A stretch of 39,967 bases of DNA from Deltaproteobacteria bacterium (GTDB lineage: Bacteria; Desulfobacterota; Syntrophia; Syntrophales; UBA5619): positions 1 through 39,967 of the forward strand of contig JAJFTY010000117.1 in the NCBI GenBank assembly GCA_021372695.1. Reading direction: 5' to 3'. Shown here piece by piece: positions 16,184 through 24,424 of this stretch (within the stretch, counting starts at the first letter, position 1; each line of letters starts with the position of its first letter). Below the pieces are notes generated by a model. That model did not search any database and was not told where the DNA came from. It saw only the letters and a list, made by a program, of their open reading frames with translations. The translations under genes and the position numbers were made by a program.

Positions 16184-16242
16184 TTTCACTGTTCGAGATG
16201 TTTAACGCTTTTTGAGGGTATTACAACTGAAAGGAGGCTTCC

Positions 16243-17256
16243 ATGATTCGCCTGGGCATCAACGGTTTTGGCCGGATCGGACGCCAGGTTCTCAAGGCTG
16301 TCCTGACCCGGTACCCCGAATCCCTTCAGGTTGTGGCGGTCAATGATCTCTTCGACGTGGCGACGAATGCCCACCTGTTCAAGTACGACACCAACTACGG
16401 CCGCTATCCGGGGAAGGTCGGCATCAAGAAAGACCGGTTCATCATCGACGGGAAACCGATCAAAAGCTGGGCCTTCCGCGATCCCGCCTCCATCCCCTGG
16501 GATGATCAAGGGGTCGATATCGTGATCGAGAGCACGGGCCTGTTCCTGACCGGACCGAAGGCCGCCGCCCACCTCCAGGCGGGCGCGAAGAAGGTGATCA
16601 TCACGGCCCCCGCCAAGGAAGAGGACCTGACGGTGGTCATGGGGGTGAACCACAAGAGCTACCGGCCCGAAAAGCACCACATCGTCTCCAACGCCTCGTG
16701 CACGACGAACTGTCTCGCACCGCCGGTCATGGTCATCCACGGGGCATTCGGCATCGAGAAGGGGATGATGACGACGGTCCACTCCTACACGAACGACCAG
16801 CGGATCCTCGACCTGTCCCACAAGGACCTCCGTCGCGCCCGGGCTGCGGCCCTGAACATCATCCCGACCTCGACCGGCGCGGCAAAGGCCCTCGCCCTGG
16901 TCATCCCGGACATGGCCGGCCGCTTCGACGGCTACTCGCTCCGGGTGCCGACCCCGACGGTCTCCGTCGTCGATTTCACGGCGGAGCTCAAGACGAAGAC
17001 CACGACGGAAGAGCTGAGAGCGGTCCTCTGCGATGCCGCCCGCAAGAGGCTCAAGGGGATCATGGCCTGCGAGACGGCCAGCCTGGTCTCGATGGATTTC
17101 AAGGGAGACGACCGCTCCTCGGTCATCGATCTCGAGTTCACCCAGGTGCTGCGGGAGAACATGGCAAAGGTCGTGGCCTGGTATGACAACGAATGGGGCT
17201 ACTCCTGCCGGGTCGCCGATCTGGCGCAGTACATGGGGGGAAAGGGGCTTGGGTAA
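16243..17256 (+). CDS. gap: glyceraldehyde-3-phosphate dehydrogenase, type I
   Basis: 337 residues. It catalyses oxidative phosphorylation of glyceraldehyde-3-phosphate to 1,3-bisphosphoglycerate with NAD (glycolysis/gluconeogenesis). The Rossmann motif INGFGRIGR is at 5-13, with Asp in VAVNDLFD near 33. The active site [12 protein letters not shown] holds the nucleophilic Cys (about residue 155), and HSYTNDQ contains the catalytic His (near 182). [12 protein letters not shown] and [11 protein letters not shown] complete the family signature. Length is normal. AGGAGG lies 6-7 bases before the ATG. The stop overlaps the TTG start of the response-regulator gene, so expression of the two appears linked. 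Confidence 0.97.
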   Translation: MIRLGINGFGRIGRQVLKAVLTRYPESLQVVAVNDLFDVATNAHLFKYDTNYGRYPGKVGIKKDRFIIDGKPIKSWAFRDPASIPWDDQGVDIVIESTGLFLTGPKAAAHLQAGAKKVIITAPAKEEDLTVVMGVNHKSYRPEKHHIVSNASCTTNCLAPPVMVIHGAFGIEKGMMTTVHSYTNDQRILDLSHKDLRRARAAALNIIPTSTGAAKALALVIPDMAGRFDGYSLRVPTPTVSVVDFTAELKTKTTTEELRAVLCDAARKRLKGIMACETASLVSMDFKGDDRSSVIDLEFTQVLRENMAKVVAWYDNEWGYSCRVADLAQYMGGKGLG

Positions 17257-18586
17257 GAACAGGGTGGTCCGGATCGTGGTGATCGACGACGACGCCGTGG
17301 CCTGCGAGTTCCTCCAGGAGGCGCTCCTGCGCTCCGGCTATGAAGTGGATGCCTTCACCTCGGCGAGGGATGCGCTCGAAGCCGATCTTGCGCGCTACGA
17401 TCTGCTCCTCTCAGACATCCGGATGCCCGATATCGACGGCCTGGAATTCCTGAGCCAGGTCCATGGGAAATGGCCGCAACTGCCGGTAATCCTGATGACC
17501 GCCTTCGGGTCGCTGGAAACGACGATGGAGGCCCTGCGGCTGGGCGCGTGGGACTACATCAGCAAGCCCTTTTCGCCCGATGCGATCCGCGCCATGGTCA
17601 AAAAAGTCCTCGAGGTCCGGGAGTTCCAGCAGCACTGGATCCAGGGGCAGCCCGAGGATCAGCAGGAGCCCCAGTTCATCGGATCGTCCGCGGTCATGGT
17701 CGATTTCTACAAACAGATCGCTCGGGTGGCCGATGCTTCGGCGAGCGTCCTGATCAGCGGGGAGAGCGGCACGGGCAAGGAGCTGACGGCGCGCTCCCTC
17801 CACCAGTTGAGCAGCCGGCATGGCGAACCCTTCGTCGCGGTCAACTGTGGGGCCATTCCGGAGACCCTTCTCGAATCGGAACTCTTCGGATTCGAGAAGG
17901 GGGCCTTCACCGGGGCCGATCACATGCATATCGGACTGCTCGAGGCGGCCCAGCACGGGACGATCTTCCTCGACGAGATCACCGAGATGTCGCCGGCCCT
18001 CCAGGGAAAGCTGCTCAGGTTCATGCAGAGCGGAGAGGTCCGGCGCCTGGGCGGCCATGAAGCGAGGCATGTCGGGGTGCGGGTGGTTGCGGCGGCGAAC
18101 CGCGATATCGACGAGGAGGCAAAGTCGGGCCGGTTCCGCTCCGACCTCCTTTACCGTTTCGTCGTCCGTCTCCAGGTGCCGCCCCTGCGCGCGCACCGGG
18201 AAGACCTTCCGCAGCTGATCGAATCTTTCCTGAAGAAATGGGGTTACCCCACGGTCCGTGTTTCCGATGAGGCCATGGAGCTCTTCCTGGCCTATTCCTG
18301 GCCCGGCAATGTCCGCGAGTTGGAGAACATCCTCCGGCAGACATTGCTTCTCACCCCGTTTGCCGTGATTCTGCCCGAAAATCTTCCGGAAAAGATGCGG
18401 ATTGCACACCCGGTGCCCGCAACGCCGCTGCCGCAGCTCATGCCGCTCGAGACGGCGGAGCGGCAGCAGATTCTCCAGGCCCTGGAAAGCACAGCCTGGA
18501 ACCAGAGCCAGGCTGCCCAGCGGCTGGGAATCGACCGGAAGACGCTGCGGACCAAGATCCTGCGGTACGGCCTCGCGAAAGACTGA
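17249..18586 (+). CDS. NtrC-family sigma-54 response regulator
   Basis: 445 residues from TTG 17249-17251. The frame stays open further upstream inside gap, but the receiver fold starts only here and GGGGGG lies 8 bases before this TTG. The receiver domain (about 6-120) has IDDD acidic pocket residues, the phospho-Asp in [10 protein letters not shown] and SKPF. The AAA+ domain has [14 protein letters not shown] and Walker B GTIFLDEI. The Fis-type HTH reads [20 protein letters not shown] at the C-terminus. It overlaps gap by 8 bases. The histidine kinase facing it at 18858-20375 is the likely partner; targets are unknown. Confidence 0.93.
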   Translation: MGKNRVVRIVVIDDDAVACEFLQEALLRSGYEVDAFTSARDALEADLARYDLLLSDIRMPDIDGLEFLSQVHGKWPQLPVILMTAFGSLETTMEALRLGAWDYISKPFSPDAIRAMVKKVLEVREFQQHWIQGQPEDQQEPQFIGSSAVMVDFYKQIARVADASASVLISGESGTGKELTARSLHQLSSRHGEPFVAVNCGAIPETLLESELFGFEKGAFTGADHMHIGLLEAAQHGTIFLDEITEMSPALQGKLLRFMQSGEVRRLGGHEARHVGVRVVAAANRDIDEEAKSGRFRSDLLYRFVVRLQVPPLRAHREDLPQLIESFLKKWGYPTVRVSDEAMELFLAYSWPGNVRELENILRQTLLLTPFAVILPENLPEKMRIAHPVPATPLPQLMPLETAERQQILQALESTAWNQSQAAQRLGIDRKTLRTKILRYGLAKD

Positions 18587-18588
18587 CC

Positions 18589-18823
18589 GGCAGGCTGTTG
18601 ACCGGGAGCGCATCCCGCAATCCCCGCCTTTCGGGCGGGGATCGGGGGCGCGATGAATAAGACAGATGCCTTCCTTAACCGGGAAGCACCGCCCTTTGGG
18701 CGGGCTTCCAAAACAATCATCTGCTGCGTTGCGCTGCAAACCTCATCGCTCGACGTATTCTCTATACGACTCGCTCTTCGGTTTTTGCGTGCCTTGCATC
18801 TGACCGTTTTTGAACAGCCTGCC
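18589..18823. repeat. 235-bp MITE-like element with 11-bp terminal inverted repeats
   Basis: The ends are GGCAGGCTGTT (18589-18599) and AACAGCCTGCC (18813-18823), exact inverses. The right part contains ATCTGCTGCGTTGCGCTGCA and TGCCTTGCATCTGACC, a half of which recurs at 7391-7454. The left part holds two GC hairpins: 18620-18642 (ATCCCCGCC / GGCGGGGAT) and about 18681-18709 (CCGCCC-TTT-GGGCGG core). There is no transposase. It fills the gap between the convergent regulator and kinase genes and may provide 3' hairpins for both. Confidence 0.7.
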
Positions 18824-18857
18824 CTTCTGGTTACTTTTCGACACCCGGCTGCGGGAC

Positions 18858-20375
18858 CTACTTTGCCTCGCCAGCGTTCCCTCCGACAGGAAAGCCGAGA
18901 ACGATCTGCGTTCCCGCGCCCGGCACGCTCTTGATCTCCATGCGGCCTCCGTGCATCTTGACGATATCCTGTACGATGGCCAGCCCCAGCCCCCGCATGC
19001 CCTCCTCCTGGTGGGTGCTGAAGAACGGTTCGCAGATTCTCTCCATGAGCTCCGGCGGAATGCCGCTGCCGGTGTCGGCCACGGTGATCGTCACCTCCCG
19101 GCCGTCCATCGCCATCCCGGTGGAAACGGTGAGCCTGCCTCCCGAGGGCGTCGCCTCCAGGGCGTTCTGAATCAGGTTGAAAAGTGCGGTCTGGACCCGG
19201 TAACGGTCCGCAGGGATTCCCGGCAGATTCTCATCAAAATCGACCACCAGCTCGGTCCCCGCCTTGCTCATGAGGGGTTCCACCAGGGAGAGGGTTTCAT
19301 TCAGAAGATCCCGGACGACGACGGTCTCGAAATGGGCCTCGGGCGGACGGGTCGCACGTCGGACATTCTGGATAACCGTGTTTAGGCGCTGGGTCTGCTG
19401 GACGATCAGGTCCAGTTTGCGGGCCACGTCCGGCGGCCAGCTCCCCCTCTCCTGAAGCAGGCTCGCGAGGCCCGCGATGGAGTGGAGCGGCGTCCCGAGG
19501 TCGTGGGCGATCGTCGCCGTCAGATAGCCCATCGCCGTGAGCTGCTGGAGCTGGCTGACCTGCTTCTGGAGTTCGACCACCTTCTGGGTCGCCTCACGGA
19601 CACGATCCTCGAGGCTCCGGTTCAGCTCCTGGTTTCTCTTCAGAACCTGCTCGATTTCGTCGGCCATCGAGTTGAAATGCTCTCCCAGGAGTCCCCACTC
19701 ATCCCGCCTCCTGATCGGAATCCGCTTCACATACTGTCCGGTCTGGAATGCATCGATGGCATGGATGATGACGTTGAGCGGCCGGCCGATGAGCCAGCGG
19801 TAGCTCGCTGCGAGGACCAGGAGAATGATGGCCAGGAGGCCGACCGTGCTGATGACGAGCAGTCGCTGCGCCCGGGCGAGGATCTCGGCATTGGCCCGGC
19901 TGAAGATGATCACCCCGACGACATACTGGGTATTCTGCGATTTCTCCGATGTGACCGGATAGAGCAGTCCGACGGCGGGCCCCTCGTCCATCTTCAGGCG
20001 TACATACTGGGGCTTGCGCGACGCAGCGACGGAGCTGACCAGGCTCTCCGGCCATTCGTAGCGGACGCGGCTCGACCCGGCGATGTATTCGATGTAGTCG
20101 ATATCGTAGTTGACGACGGTGAAAATGTCGATGCGGGCAAGCCGGACATCGGTCTGGATCTGCTCCTTGAGGGTGGTGTCGAGCGTGGAGAGACCCTGCC
20201 GCGTCGGGAAATGGGCGTAGTAGGTGCTGACCGTTTCGGCGACGTTGGAAAGGCGCCTTCCCTGCTGTTCGACCAGGATCTGATCCAGCGCCCGGATCTG
20301 GACCCACCCCCAGACGGCCATCGTGAGAACCAGCCCCAGGACTGTAAGGATCATCAGACGTGTACGGACGGTCAT
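18858..20375 (-). CDS. membrane sensor histidine kinase
   Basis: 505 residues. Span 1 (about 8-28), a periplasmic sensor domain (29-170) and span 2 (172-192) are followed by HAMP (about 193-245) and a coiled coil (245-280). The HisKA motif is TIAHDLGTPLHSI; the phospho-His is followed by Asp rather than the usual Glu. HATPase boxes are N (NLIQNALEAT), G1 (DTGSGIPPE), F (FFSTHQ) and G2 (GLGLAI). GGAGAGTGATCC precedes the ATG. The gene is convergent with the NtrC-type regulator and probably phosphorylates it; the periplasmic domain is of the Cache-like size class but the ligand is unknown. Confidence 0.93.
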   Translation of the reverse strand: MTVRTRLMILTVLGLVLTMAVWGWVQIRALDQILVEQQGRRLSNVAETVSTYYAHFPTRQGLSTLDTTLKEQIQTDVRLARIDIFTVVNYDIDYIEYIAGSSRVRYEWPESLVSSVAASRKPQYVRLKMDEGPAVGLLYPVTSEKSQNTQYVVGVIIFSRANAEILARAQRLLVISTVGLLAIILLVLAASYRWLIGRPLNVIIHAIDAFQTGQYVKRIPIRRRDEWGLLGEHFNSMADEIEQVLKRNQELNRSLEDRVREATQKVVELQKQVSQLQQLTAMGYLTATIAHDLGTPLHSIAGLASLLQERGSWPPDVARKLDLIVQQTQRLNTVIQNVRRATRPPEAHFETVVVRDLLNETLSLVEPLMSKAGTELVVDFDENLPGIPADRYRVQTALFNLIQNALEATPSGGRLTVSTGMAMDGREVTITVADTGSGIPPELMERICEPFFSTHQEEGMRGLGLAIVQDIVKMHGGRMEIKSVPGAGTQIVLGFPVGGNAGEAK

Positions 20376-20488
20376 GGATCACTCTCCGGGCATGGCGTTA
20401 AAAGAAATGAGCGCCCTTGGCGCGCATTATATGCAGGGCTGAGGGGAAATGCACGAAAATGCGCGCAAACCGGAACAGAGGGTCACAA

Positions 20489-20523
20489 TAAAAACGGGGT
20501 GCGGGATTGAATCCCGCACCCCG
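20489..20523 (-). terminator. strong intrinsic terminator after the Lys/Glu-rich small protein gene
   Basis: On the minus strand a 12-13-bp perfect stem CGGGGTGCGGGAT (loop of 3) is followed directly by TTTTTATTG. It lies 28 bases after the stop of the gene at 20552-20797 and also shields the upstream side of the kinase gene. Confidence 0.9.
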
Positions 20524-20551
20524 CTCATCTGTTCGATGCCTTGGAAAAGAA

Positions 20552-20797
20552 TTATTTGGCGGGAGCTGCCGGGGCGGCCGGGGCCTCTGCCTTCTTCTCG
20601 TCCTTCTTCTCTGCCTTCTTTTCCTTCTTCTCTGCCTTCTTCTTGTCTGCCTTCTTTTCCTTCTTCTCTGCCTTCATCTCCTTCTTCTCTGCCTTCTCGG
20701 CGGGAGCTGCCGGGGCGGCGGGCGCCTGGGCGAGAACGAGACCGGACGTGCAGAACAGGAACACCAACGCGATTGCCCATACCATGAAACGTTTCAT
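20552..20797 (-). CDS. small exported Lys/Glu/Ala-repeat protein
   Basis: 81 residues. A clear signal peptide (1-23, cut after VLAQ-like site) precedes a mature part made almost only of Ala, Lys, Glu, Asp and Pro: APAAPAAPA blocks at both ends around about 40 residues of KAEKKEKK-type repeats. It should be a highly charged single helix or disordered chain in the periplasm or outside. No family is recognised, though acid-shock-like and histone-like tails share this composition. GAGGAGGT precedes the ATG, and a very strong terminator follows, so it is a single-gene unit built for good expression. Confidence 0.85.
   Translation of the reverse strand: MKRFMVWAIALVFLFCTSGLVLAQAPAAPAAPAEKAEKKEMKAEKKEKKADKKKAEKKEKKAEKKDEKKAEAPAAPAAPAK
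20559..20727. repeat. tandem/low-complexity repeats within the Lys/Glu-rich gene
   Basis: Plus-strand units of CTTCTTCTCTGCCTTCTT type recur about five times between 20590 and 20698. They are flanked by direct copies of GCGGGAGCTGCCGGGGCGGC (20559 and 20699 regions). Such a layout can expand or contract by slippage without breaking the frame when units are multiples of three. Confidence 0.75.
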
Positions 20798-20907
20798 CTT
20801 ACTACCTCCTCATTTCTTTTTTTGTCAGTTCCCTACCGATCCGCCGACAATCGGCGATCCCGGGAATCTGCCCATAATTGCCTTCATCTTCGGATGAAGG
20901 GTAAAGC

Positions 20908-21300
20908 CTATTTTATGACCGGTCCGGCCGGGGGGGTGACCGGTTTCATCTCCTTGGGGAGATCCTTCTTGGCGGCCTTCTTTACCGCTGTCTTCTGGGC
21001 CGGTGCCACCCGGATCAGGATGTTCCGGCCATCCTTTTCGCGGTAGCTGACCTTGATCTGATCGCCCGCCACGATATCGGGAAATGGCTTTTCCAGGACG
21101 AATTCCATGATCTCCACTTTCCCCTTCAACGTGCGTTCTATCTTCAAGACCGTAGCGGACACTTCCACCACTTTCCCCGCAGTGTTCATCTCCGGGGTCC
21201 GGGGCGGAAGGGGTCGGGCGGGCTGAGGCTTCTCCGCAGCGAATACCCAAGTGAAACCGATCAAAATGAGAACGAACGACAATGTCAGAAAACGTTTCAT
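20908..21300 (-). CDS. exported hypothetical protein
   Basis: 130 residues from ATG 21298-21300 (AAGG 7 bases upstream). The signal peptide is 1-21 (cleavage after VFA). A Pro/Arg-rich stretch (24-38) follows, then a small beta-rich domain (about 40-97, GKVVEVSATVLKIERTLKGK ... GDQIKVSYREKDGRNILIRV) that resembles OB-fold-like DUFs of periplasmic proteins. The tail is Lys/Ala/Pro-rich. The signal start MKRF is shared with the neighbouring small exported protein. The role is unknown. Confidence 0.78.
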   Translation of the reverse strand: MKRFLTLSFVLILIGFTWVFAAEKPQPARPLPPRTPEMNTAGKVVEVSATVLKIERTLKGKVEIMEFVLEKPFPDIVAGDQIKVSYREKDGRNILIRVAPAQKTAVKKAAKKDLPKEMKPVTPPAGPVIK

Positions 21301-21399
21301 CGGACAGCCTTTCCTCGGTTTCCTTTCCTTCCGGCAACCGAAGATAAGCAATGCATATGCCAGAAGCCCATCATCCCGCTGACAGACATATCCCATTAA

Positions 21400-21405
21400 A
21401 TTATA
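21400..21405 (-). promoter_or_regulatory. possible -10 element for the exported hypothetical gene
   Basis: A perfect TATAAT on the minus strand lies in the only AT-rich patch of the 21301-21530 gap, about 95 bases before the ATG. No good -35 is visible at 16-18 bases, so this is weak. Confidence 0.3.
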
Positions 21406-21530
21406 AACACATTATCTGTGAATTCGGCGCTGCCCCTGGCGCTTCGGAGGGGAGGGTTGGTGAAATCTTACTCAATGGCTGGGGAATTATTCATCAGCTC
21501 ATGGGGCAAATGACGGGTGGCGTGCCGGGA

Positions 21531-22463
21531 TCAGCCCTTCATGATCATATTGAGGGCCCCGGGGAGAATCTCCAATTCGGCGGGAAGGGTTCCCGGCTGC
21601 TCCCCGTCGATGTCCAGAAGGACCCGCTGATCCGAAACGGCGGATACCCTCCTGCCCGTGGTCATGTAGACCTGGCGGATCTTTTTGATCTTTCCGGTGT
21701 AGAGCTTGGGGAGATGCCAGAAGACCAGCGGCAGAGACATGGACCCGATGACGGTAATATGGAACAGGCCATCATCGGTCAGGGCGTCCGGCGCGACCAG
21801 CATACCGCCGCCATGGTAGCGCCCGTTGGCAATGGCGATGTTGAAGATATCCACTGTCCGTTCATCGGCATCGTCTATCCTTAGGCGGACCTTTTTTTTC
21901 TGGTAGGCAAACAGGGAGACGATCGTGCCCCAGATGAAGGTGACGAACGGTCCGCAGGCCTTGCTCGTCCGGTTGACCCGGTCCACGACCTCGCCGCCGA
22001 GGCCGAAGCTTGCGATGTTGTGGAAGTATCGGCTGCTCATGGCACCCTGGTGATCCCGGAAGCGGATGCGTCCGAGATCGATCGTCCGGACATGTCCCCG
22101 GCGGATGGTCTCCAGGGAAGCCGCAATGCCGGACGGGATGGGCGAAGTCCGGCTGAAGTCGCAGCCGGTGCCGTTGGGCAGGAAACCGAGCACGGCGTCT
22201 TTCCGGAGAGGCGCGTCTTCGTCAAAGAAGCCGTTGACCACCTCGTTGAGCGTTCCGTCACCACCCACACAGATGATCCTGTCGGCGCCCTCGATGAGTT
22301 GCCTGCGAGTCATTCGGGTGGCATCGCCCGGCCCTGCCGTCAGGCAGGTTTCAAAGGGACCCAGAAATTCCTGGGCTGTTTTGCAGATTTGGGGCCATTC
22401 CCGACCTGTCGCCCCGTTGGCCGCATGAGGATTCACCACAAAGACGGTCTTTCCGGAATGCAA
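21531..22463 (-). CDS. diacylglycerol/lipid kinase (DagK/YegS family)
   Basis: 310 residues, cytosolic/peripheral. It phosphorylates a lipid alcohol such as diacylglycerol. The N-terminal ATP-binding domain has VFVVNPHAANG at 8-18, the family's IICVGGDGTLNEVVNG nucleotide loop (about 63-78) and LGFLPNGTGCDFSR (about 92-105). The C-terminal beta-sandwich has GGGMLVAPDALTDDG and the metal-site style LLDIDGE. Length is standard. The start is TTG 22461-22463, with GGGAGGT 6 bases upstream. Confidence 0.93.
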   Translation of the reverse strand: MHSGKTVFVVNPHAANGATGREWPQICKTAQEFLGPFETCLTAGPGDATRMTRRQLIEGADRIICVGGDGTLNEVVNGFFDEDAPLRKDAVLGFLPNGTGCDFSRTSPIPSGIAASLETIRRGHVRTIDLGRIRFRDHQGAMSSRYFHNIASFGLGGEVVDRVNRTSKACGPFVTFIWGTIVSLFAYQKKKVRLRIDDADERTVDIFNIAIANGRYHGGGMLVAPDALTDDGLFHITVIGSMSLPLVFWHLPKLYTGKIKKIRQVYMTTGRRVSAVSDQRVLLDIDGEQPGTLPAELEILPGALNMIMKG

Positions 22464-22686
22464 TTCCTACCTCCCACGCCCAAGGCAGATTGTCAGGATT
22501 CTTCTGGAAAAGCAGCGGGAGTATAACACAGATCTTTCAATTCCGGTAGCCCAAAAGGCGCAACTCCAAAAGGCGCAAAAGGATTGCTTTTCGGACGGCT
22601 TTTTGGTATCCGTCTTCGAAAACGCGGAAGAAAGGTTTCCTGGGAATCTTCCTCCCGCGGGTAACCTCGATCAGGACCGGGTTTTC

Positions 22687-23256
22687 ATGACACAGGATTG
22701 CAGCAGAATCAAATTTCTCTCCGCCTTCATATTTTTTCCGGTTCATTCCGCGCTTGGACGGATCGGCCTTCGCTACAACATCTCCGAGATCGCCAATGCC
22801 TATTATCGAAAGGCGTTCGACCGGATCCCGGCACCGGACAAAGCGGTCATCCTTCCCCACTGCCTGATCGGCGAGAAATGCAAGGCACATTTTTCAAAAG
22901 AGGACGGCGTTCTCTGCGTAAATTGCAAACAGTGCCGTTGCGGGGAGGTCCGCGCTCTCTGCGAGGAGCAAGGGTGGCGTTTCTTTATCTCTCCCAGCAC
23001 CAACTTCACAAAAAGGCTTGTCGAGCGTAAGGGAATCCGTGCAGCAATCGGCGCCGCCTGCGATTTCGAGATCGAAAAGGGGATTCGTTCAACGCCCATC
23101 ACGCTCAGGGGGGTTCATCTGGAGAAGAAGAAGGTGATCCCGCAGGTGATCCGGATGGAGCGGAATGACTGCATGGACAACGATATCGACTGGGAACTGC
23201 TCCGCAGGATGATCCGGAACGGTTCGGGCGCGACCCTGCCACCGGAGGCACCATAA
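22687..23256 (+). CDS. DUF116 family protein
   Basis: 190 residues from ATG 22687; the open frame reaches back to a TTG at 22603, so up to 28 more residues are possible. After an N-terminal amphipathic helix the family motif ILPHCLIGEKCKAHF is present, then a Cys cluster (VLCVNCKQCRCGEVRALC) that may bind metal. It ends with IGAACDFEIEKGI and a conserved GVHLEKKKVIPQVIR part. DUF116 proteins have no settled function. It ends 4 bases from the stop of the convergent HD-GYP gene. Confidence 0.85.
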   Translation: MTQDCSRIKFLSAFIFFPVHSALGRIGLRYNISEIANAYYRKAFDRIPAPDKAVILPHCLIGEKCKAHFSKEDGVLCVNCKQCRCGEVRALCEEQGWRFFISPSTNFTKRLVERKGIRAAIGAACDFEIEKGIRSTPITLRGVHLEKKKVIPQVIRMERNDCMDNDIDWELLRRMIRNGSGATLPPEAP

Positions 23257-23260
23257 CGCC

Positions 23261-24424
23261 TCAGATCTGAGAAGGTTTGAAGTCTCCGCTGTTGATGCTC
23301 TTCAGGAAGAGCTCCAGCAGATCGGGGTTGAAAGACACCCCGCTTCCCAGGCGAAGTATTCTTTCGACCTCAGTGGGAGACATCGCCTCCCGATACGGCC
23401 GCTTCGTCCGAAGGGCATCGAATACATCCGCAATAGAGACGATCTGGCTGACGATGTTCGTCTGCCATTTCCCCTGAACGCGAGGATAGCCGCCGCCGTC
23501 GTACTTGAGATGATGTTCCAGGGCGACGATCAACGCCAGCCTGGGCAGGCCTTTGATCTTCATGAGCTGCCTGGCGCCGTTGATGGAATGGCTCTCCATG
23601 ATTTCCCGTTCGCCTGAATCCAGCGCACCCTTTTTTTGCAGAATTTCTTCCGGTATTTGAATTTTCCCCACATCGTGCAGGAGAGCGGCGGTCCCGATAT
23701 CTTTGAGTTGATTGCCGGCAAAACCCAGCGATTCGGCGAGGGACATGGTCAGAATACCGACATTCACCGCATGGGTGAACGTATATTCGTCGACGGATTT
23801 CAAAGAGGCCAGCATGGTCAGCGGCGATCCCCCCGCCTCGATCTGCTCCAGAAACACCGTGACGATCTCGGAGATCACGTCGGCCTGAATGGCGCCGTCC
23901 ACGATGAGCTTCTGATAAAGATCCTTGACCATCCGGTTCGGTTCCAGCATGCCGAGGTCCAGGACGCTGTCGAAATCGTCCTCTTCTTTCCCGTAGTCCC
24001 CCAGTTCCTCTTTCTTGTCTTCCTCCTTGGCATCGACATTGCCGAATTTGACGTAGGCCGTTGAGGAAAGCCCCTCTTTTCGATCCGCCGCGAAGTCGAA
24101 GATGAAGTGCTCGAGATGATTCAATGGAAGTCCCGCATAGAAGGTTATCTGGTCGATCTTCTTCTTTCGCAATCCTTCGAGAAAAGCACGCCAGCTCGGC
24201 CCCTTGAACTTCAGCGGGACGCCGCCGCAGACGAGGATGTTTCTCACCAGGACGAATTTTATCTCCTTCCTTCCCTCCAGCAGTGCGGTCGCCTCCGAGA
24301 AAACCTCCGAGATGCCGGACTTGATGAACGGGTGATTCGCAGGATAGATGGCGATACTGGACGTCGTAGACGAAAGACCGAGACAGAATCGGTACAGATG
24401 CTCGCGAAATGCGATCAAGTTCAT
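23261..24424 (-). CDS. HD-GYP domain protein (probable cyclic di-GMP phosphodiesterase)
   Basis: 387 residues. Residues 1-120 are an N-terminal module with YPANHPFIKSGI, followed by an acidic linker (128-152, DAKEEDKKEELGDYG). The HD-GYP domain (about 205-380) has LLHDVGK (His250, Asp251), a second His-rich motif EHHLKYDGGGYP (303-314) and SIADVFDALRTKRPYR. The GYP residues are intact, consistent with c-di-GMP hydrolysis. The ATG at 24422-24424 overlaps the stop of the HEAT-repeat gene as ATGA with GGGAG upstream, so the two are coupled. The frame is open further upstream but inside that gene. Confidence 0.92.
   Translation of the reverse strand: MNLIAFREHLYRFCLGLSSTTSSIAIYPANHPFIKSGISEVFSEATALLEGRKEIKFVLVRNILVCGGVPLKFKGPSWRAFLEGLRKKKIDQITFYAGLPLNHLEHFIFDFAADRKEGLSSTAYVKFGNVDAKEEDKKEELGDYGKEEDDFDSVLDLGMLEPNRMVKDLYQKLIVDGAIQADVISEIVTVFLEQIEAGGSPLTMLASLKSVDEYTFTHAVNVGILTMSLAESLGFAGNQLKDIGTAALLHDVGKIQIPEEILQKKGALDSGEREIMESHSINGARQLMKIKGLPRLALIVALEHHLKYDGGGYPRVQGKWQTNIVSQIVSIADVFDALRTKRPYREAMSPTEVERILRLGSGVSFNPDLLELFLKSINSGDFKPSQI

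Noticed and set aside
18620..18709. Two GC hairpins as intrinsic terminators of the response-regulator gene
   Set aside because: The stems are strong but neither is followed by a T-run, so they are described only as parts of the repeat element.
20559..20727. Short repeats that might be read as a CRISPR array
   Set aside because: Units are contiguous, without spacers, and encode Lys/Glu/Ala repeats of a gene with signal peptide and ribosome site.
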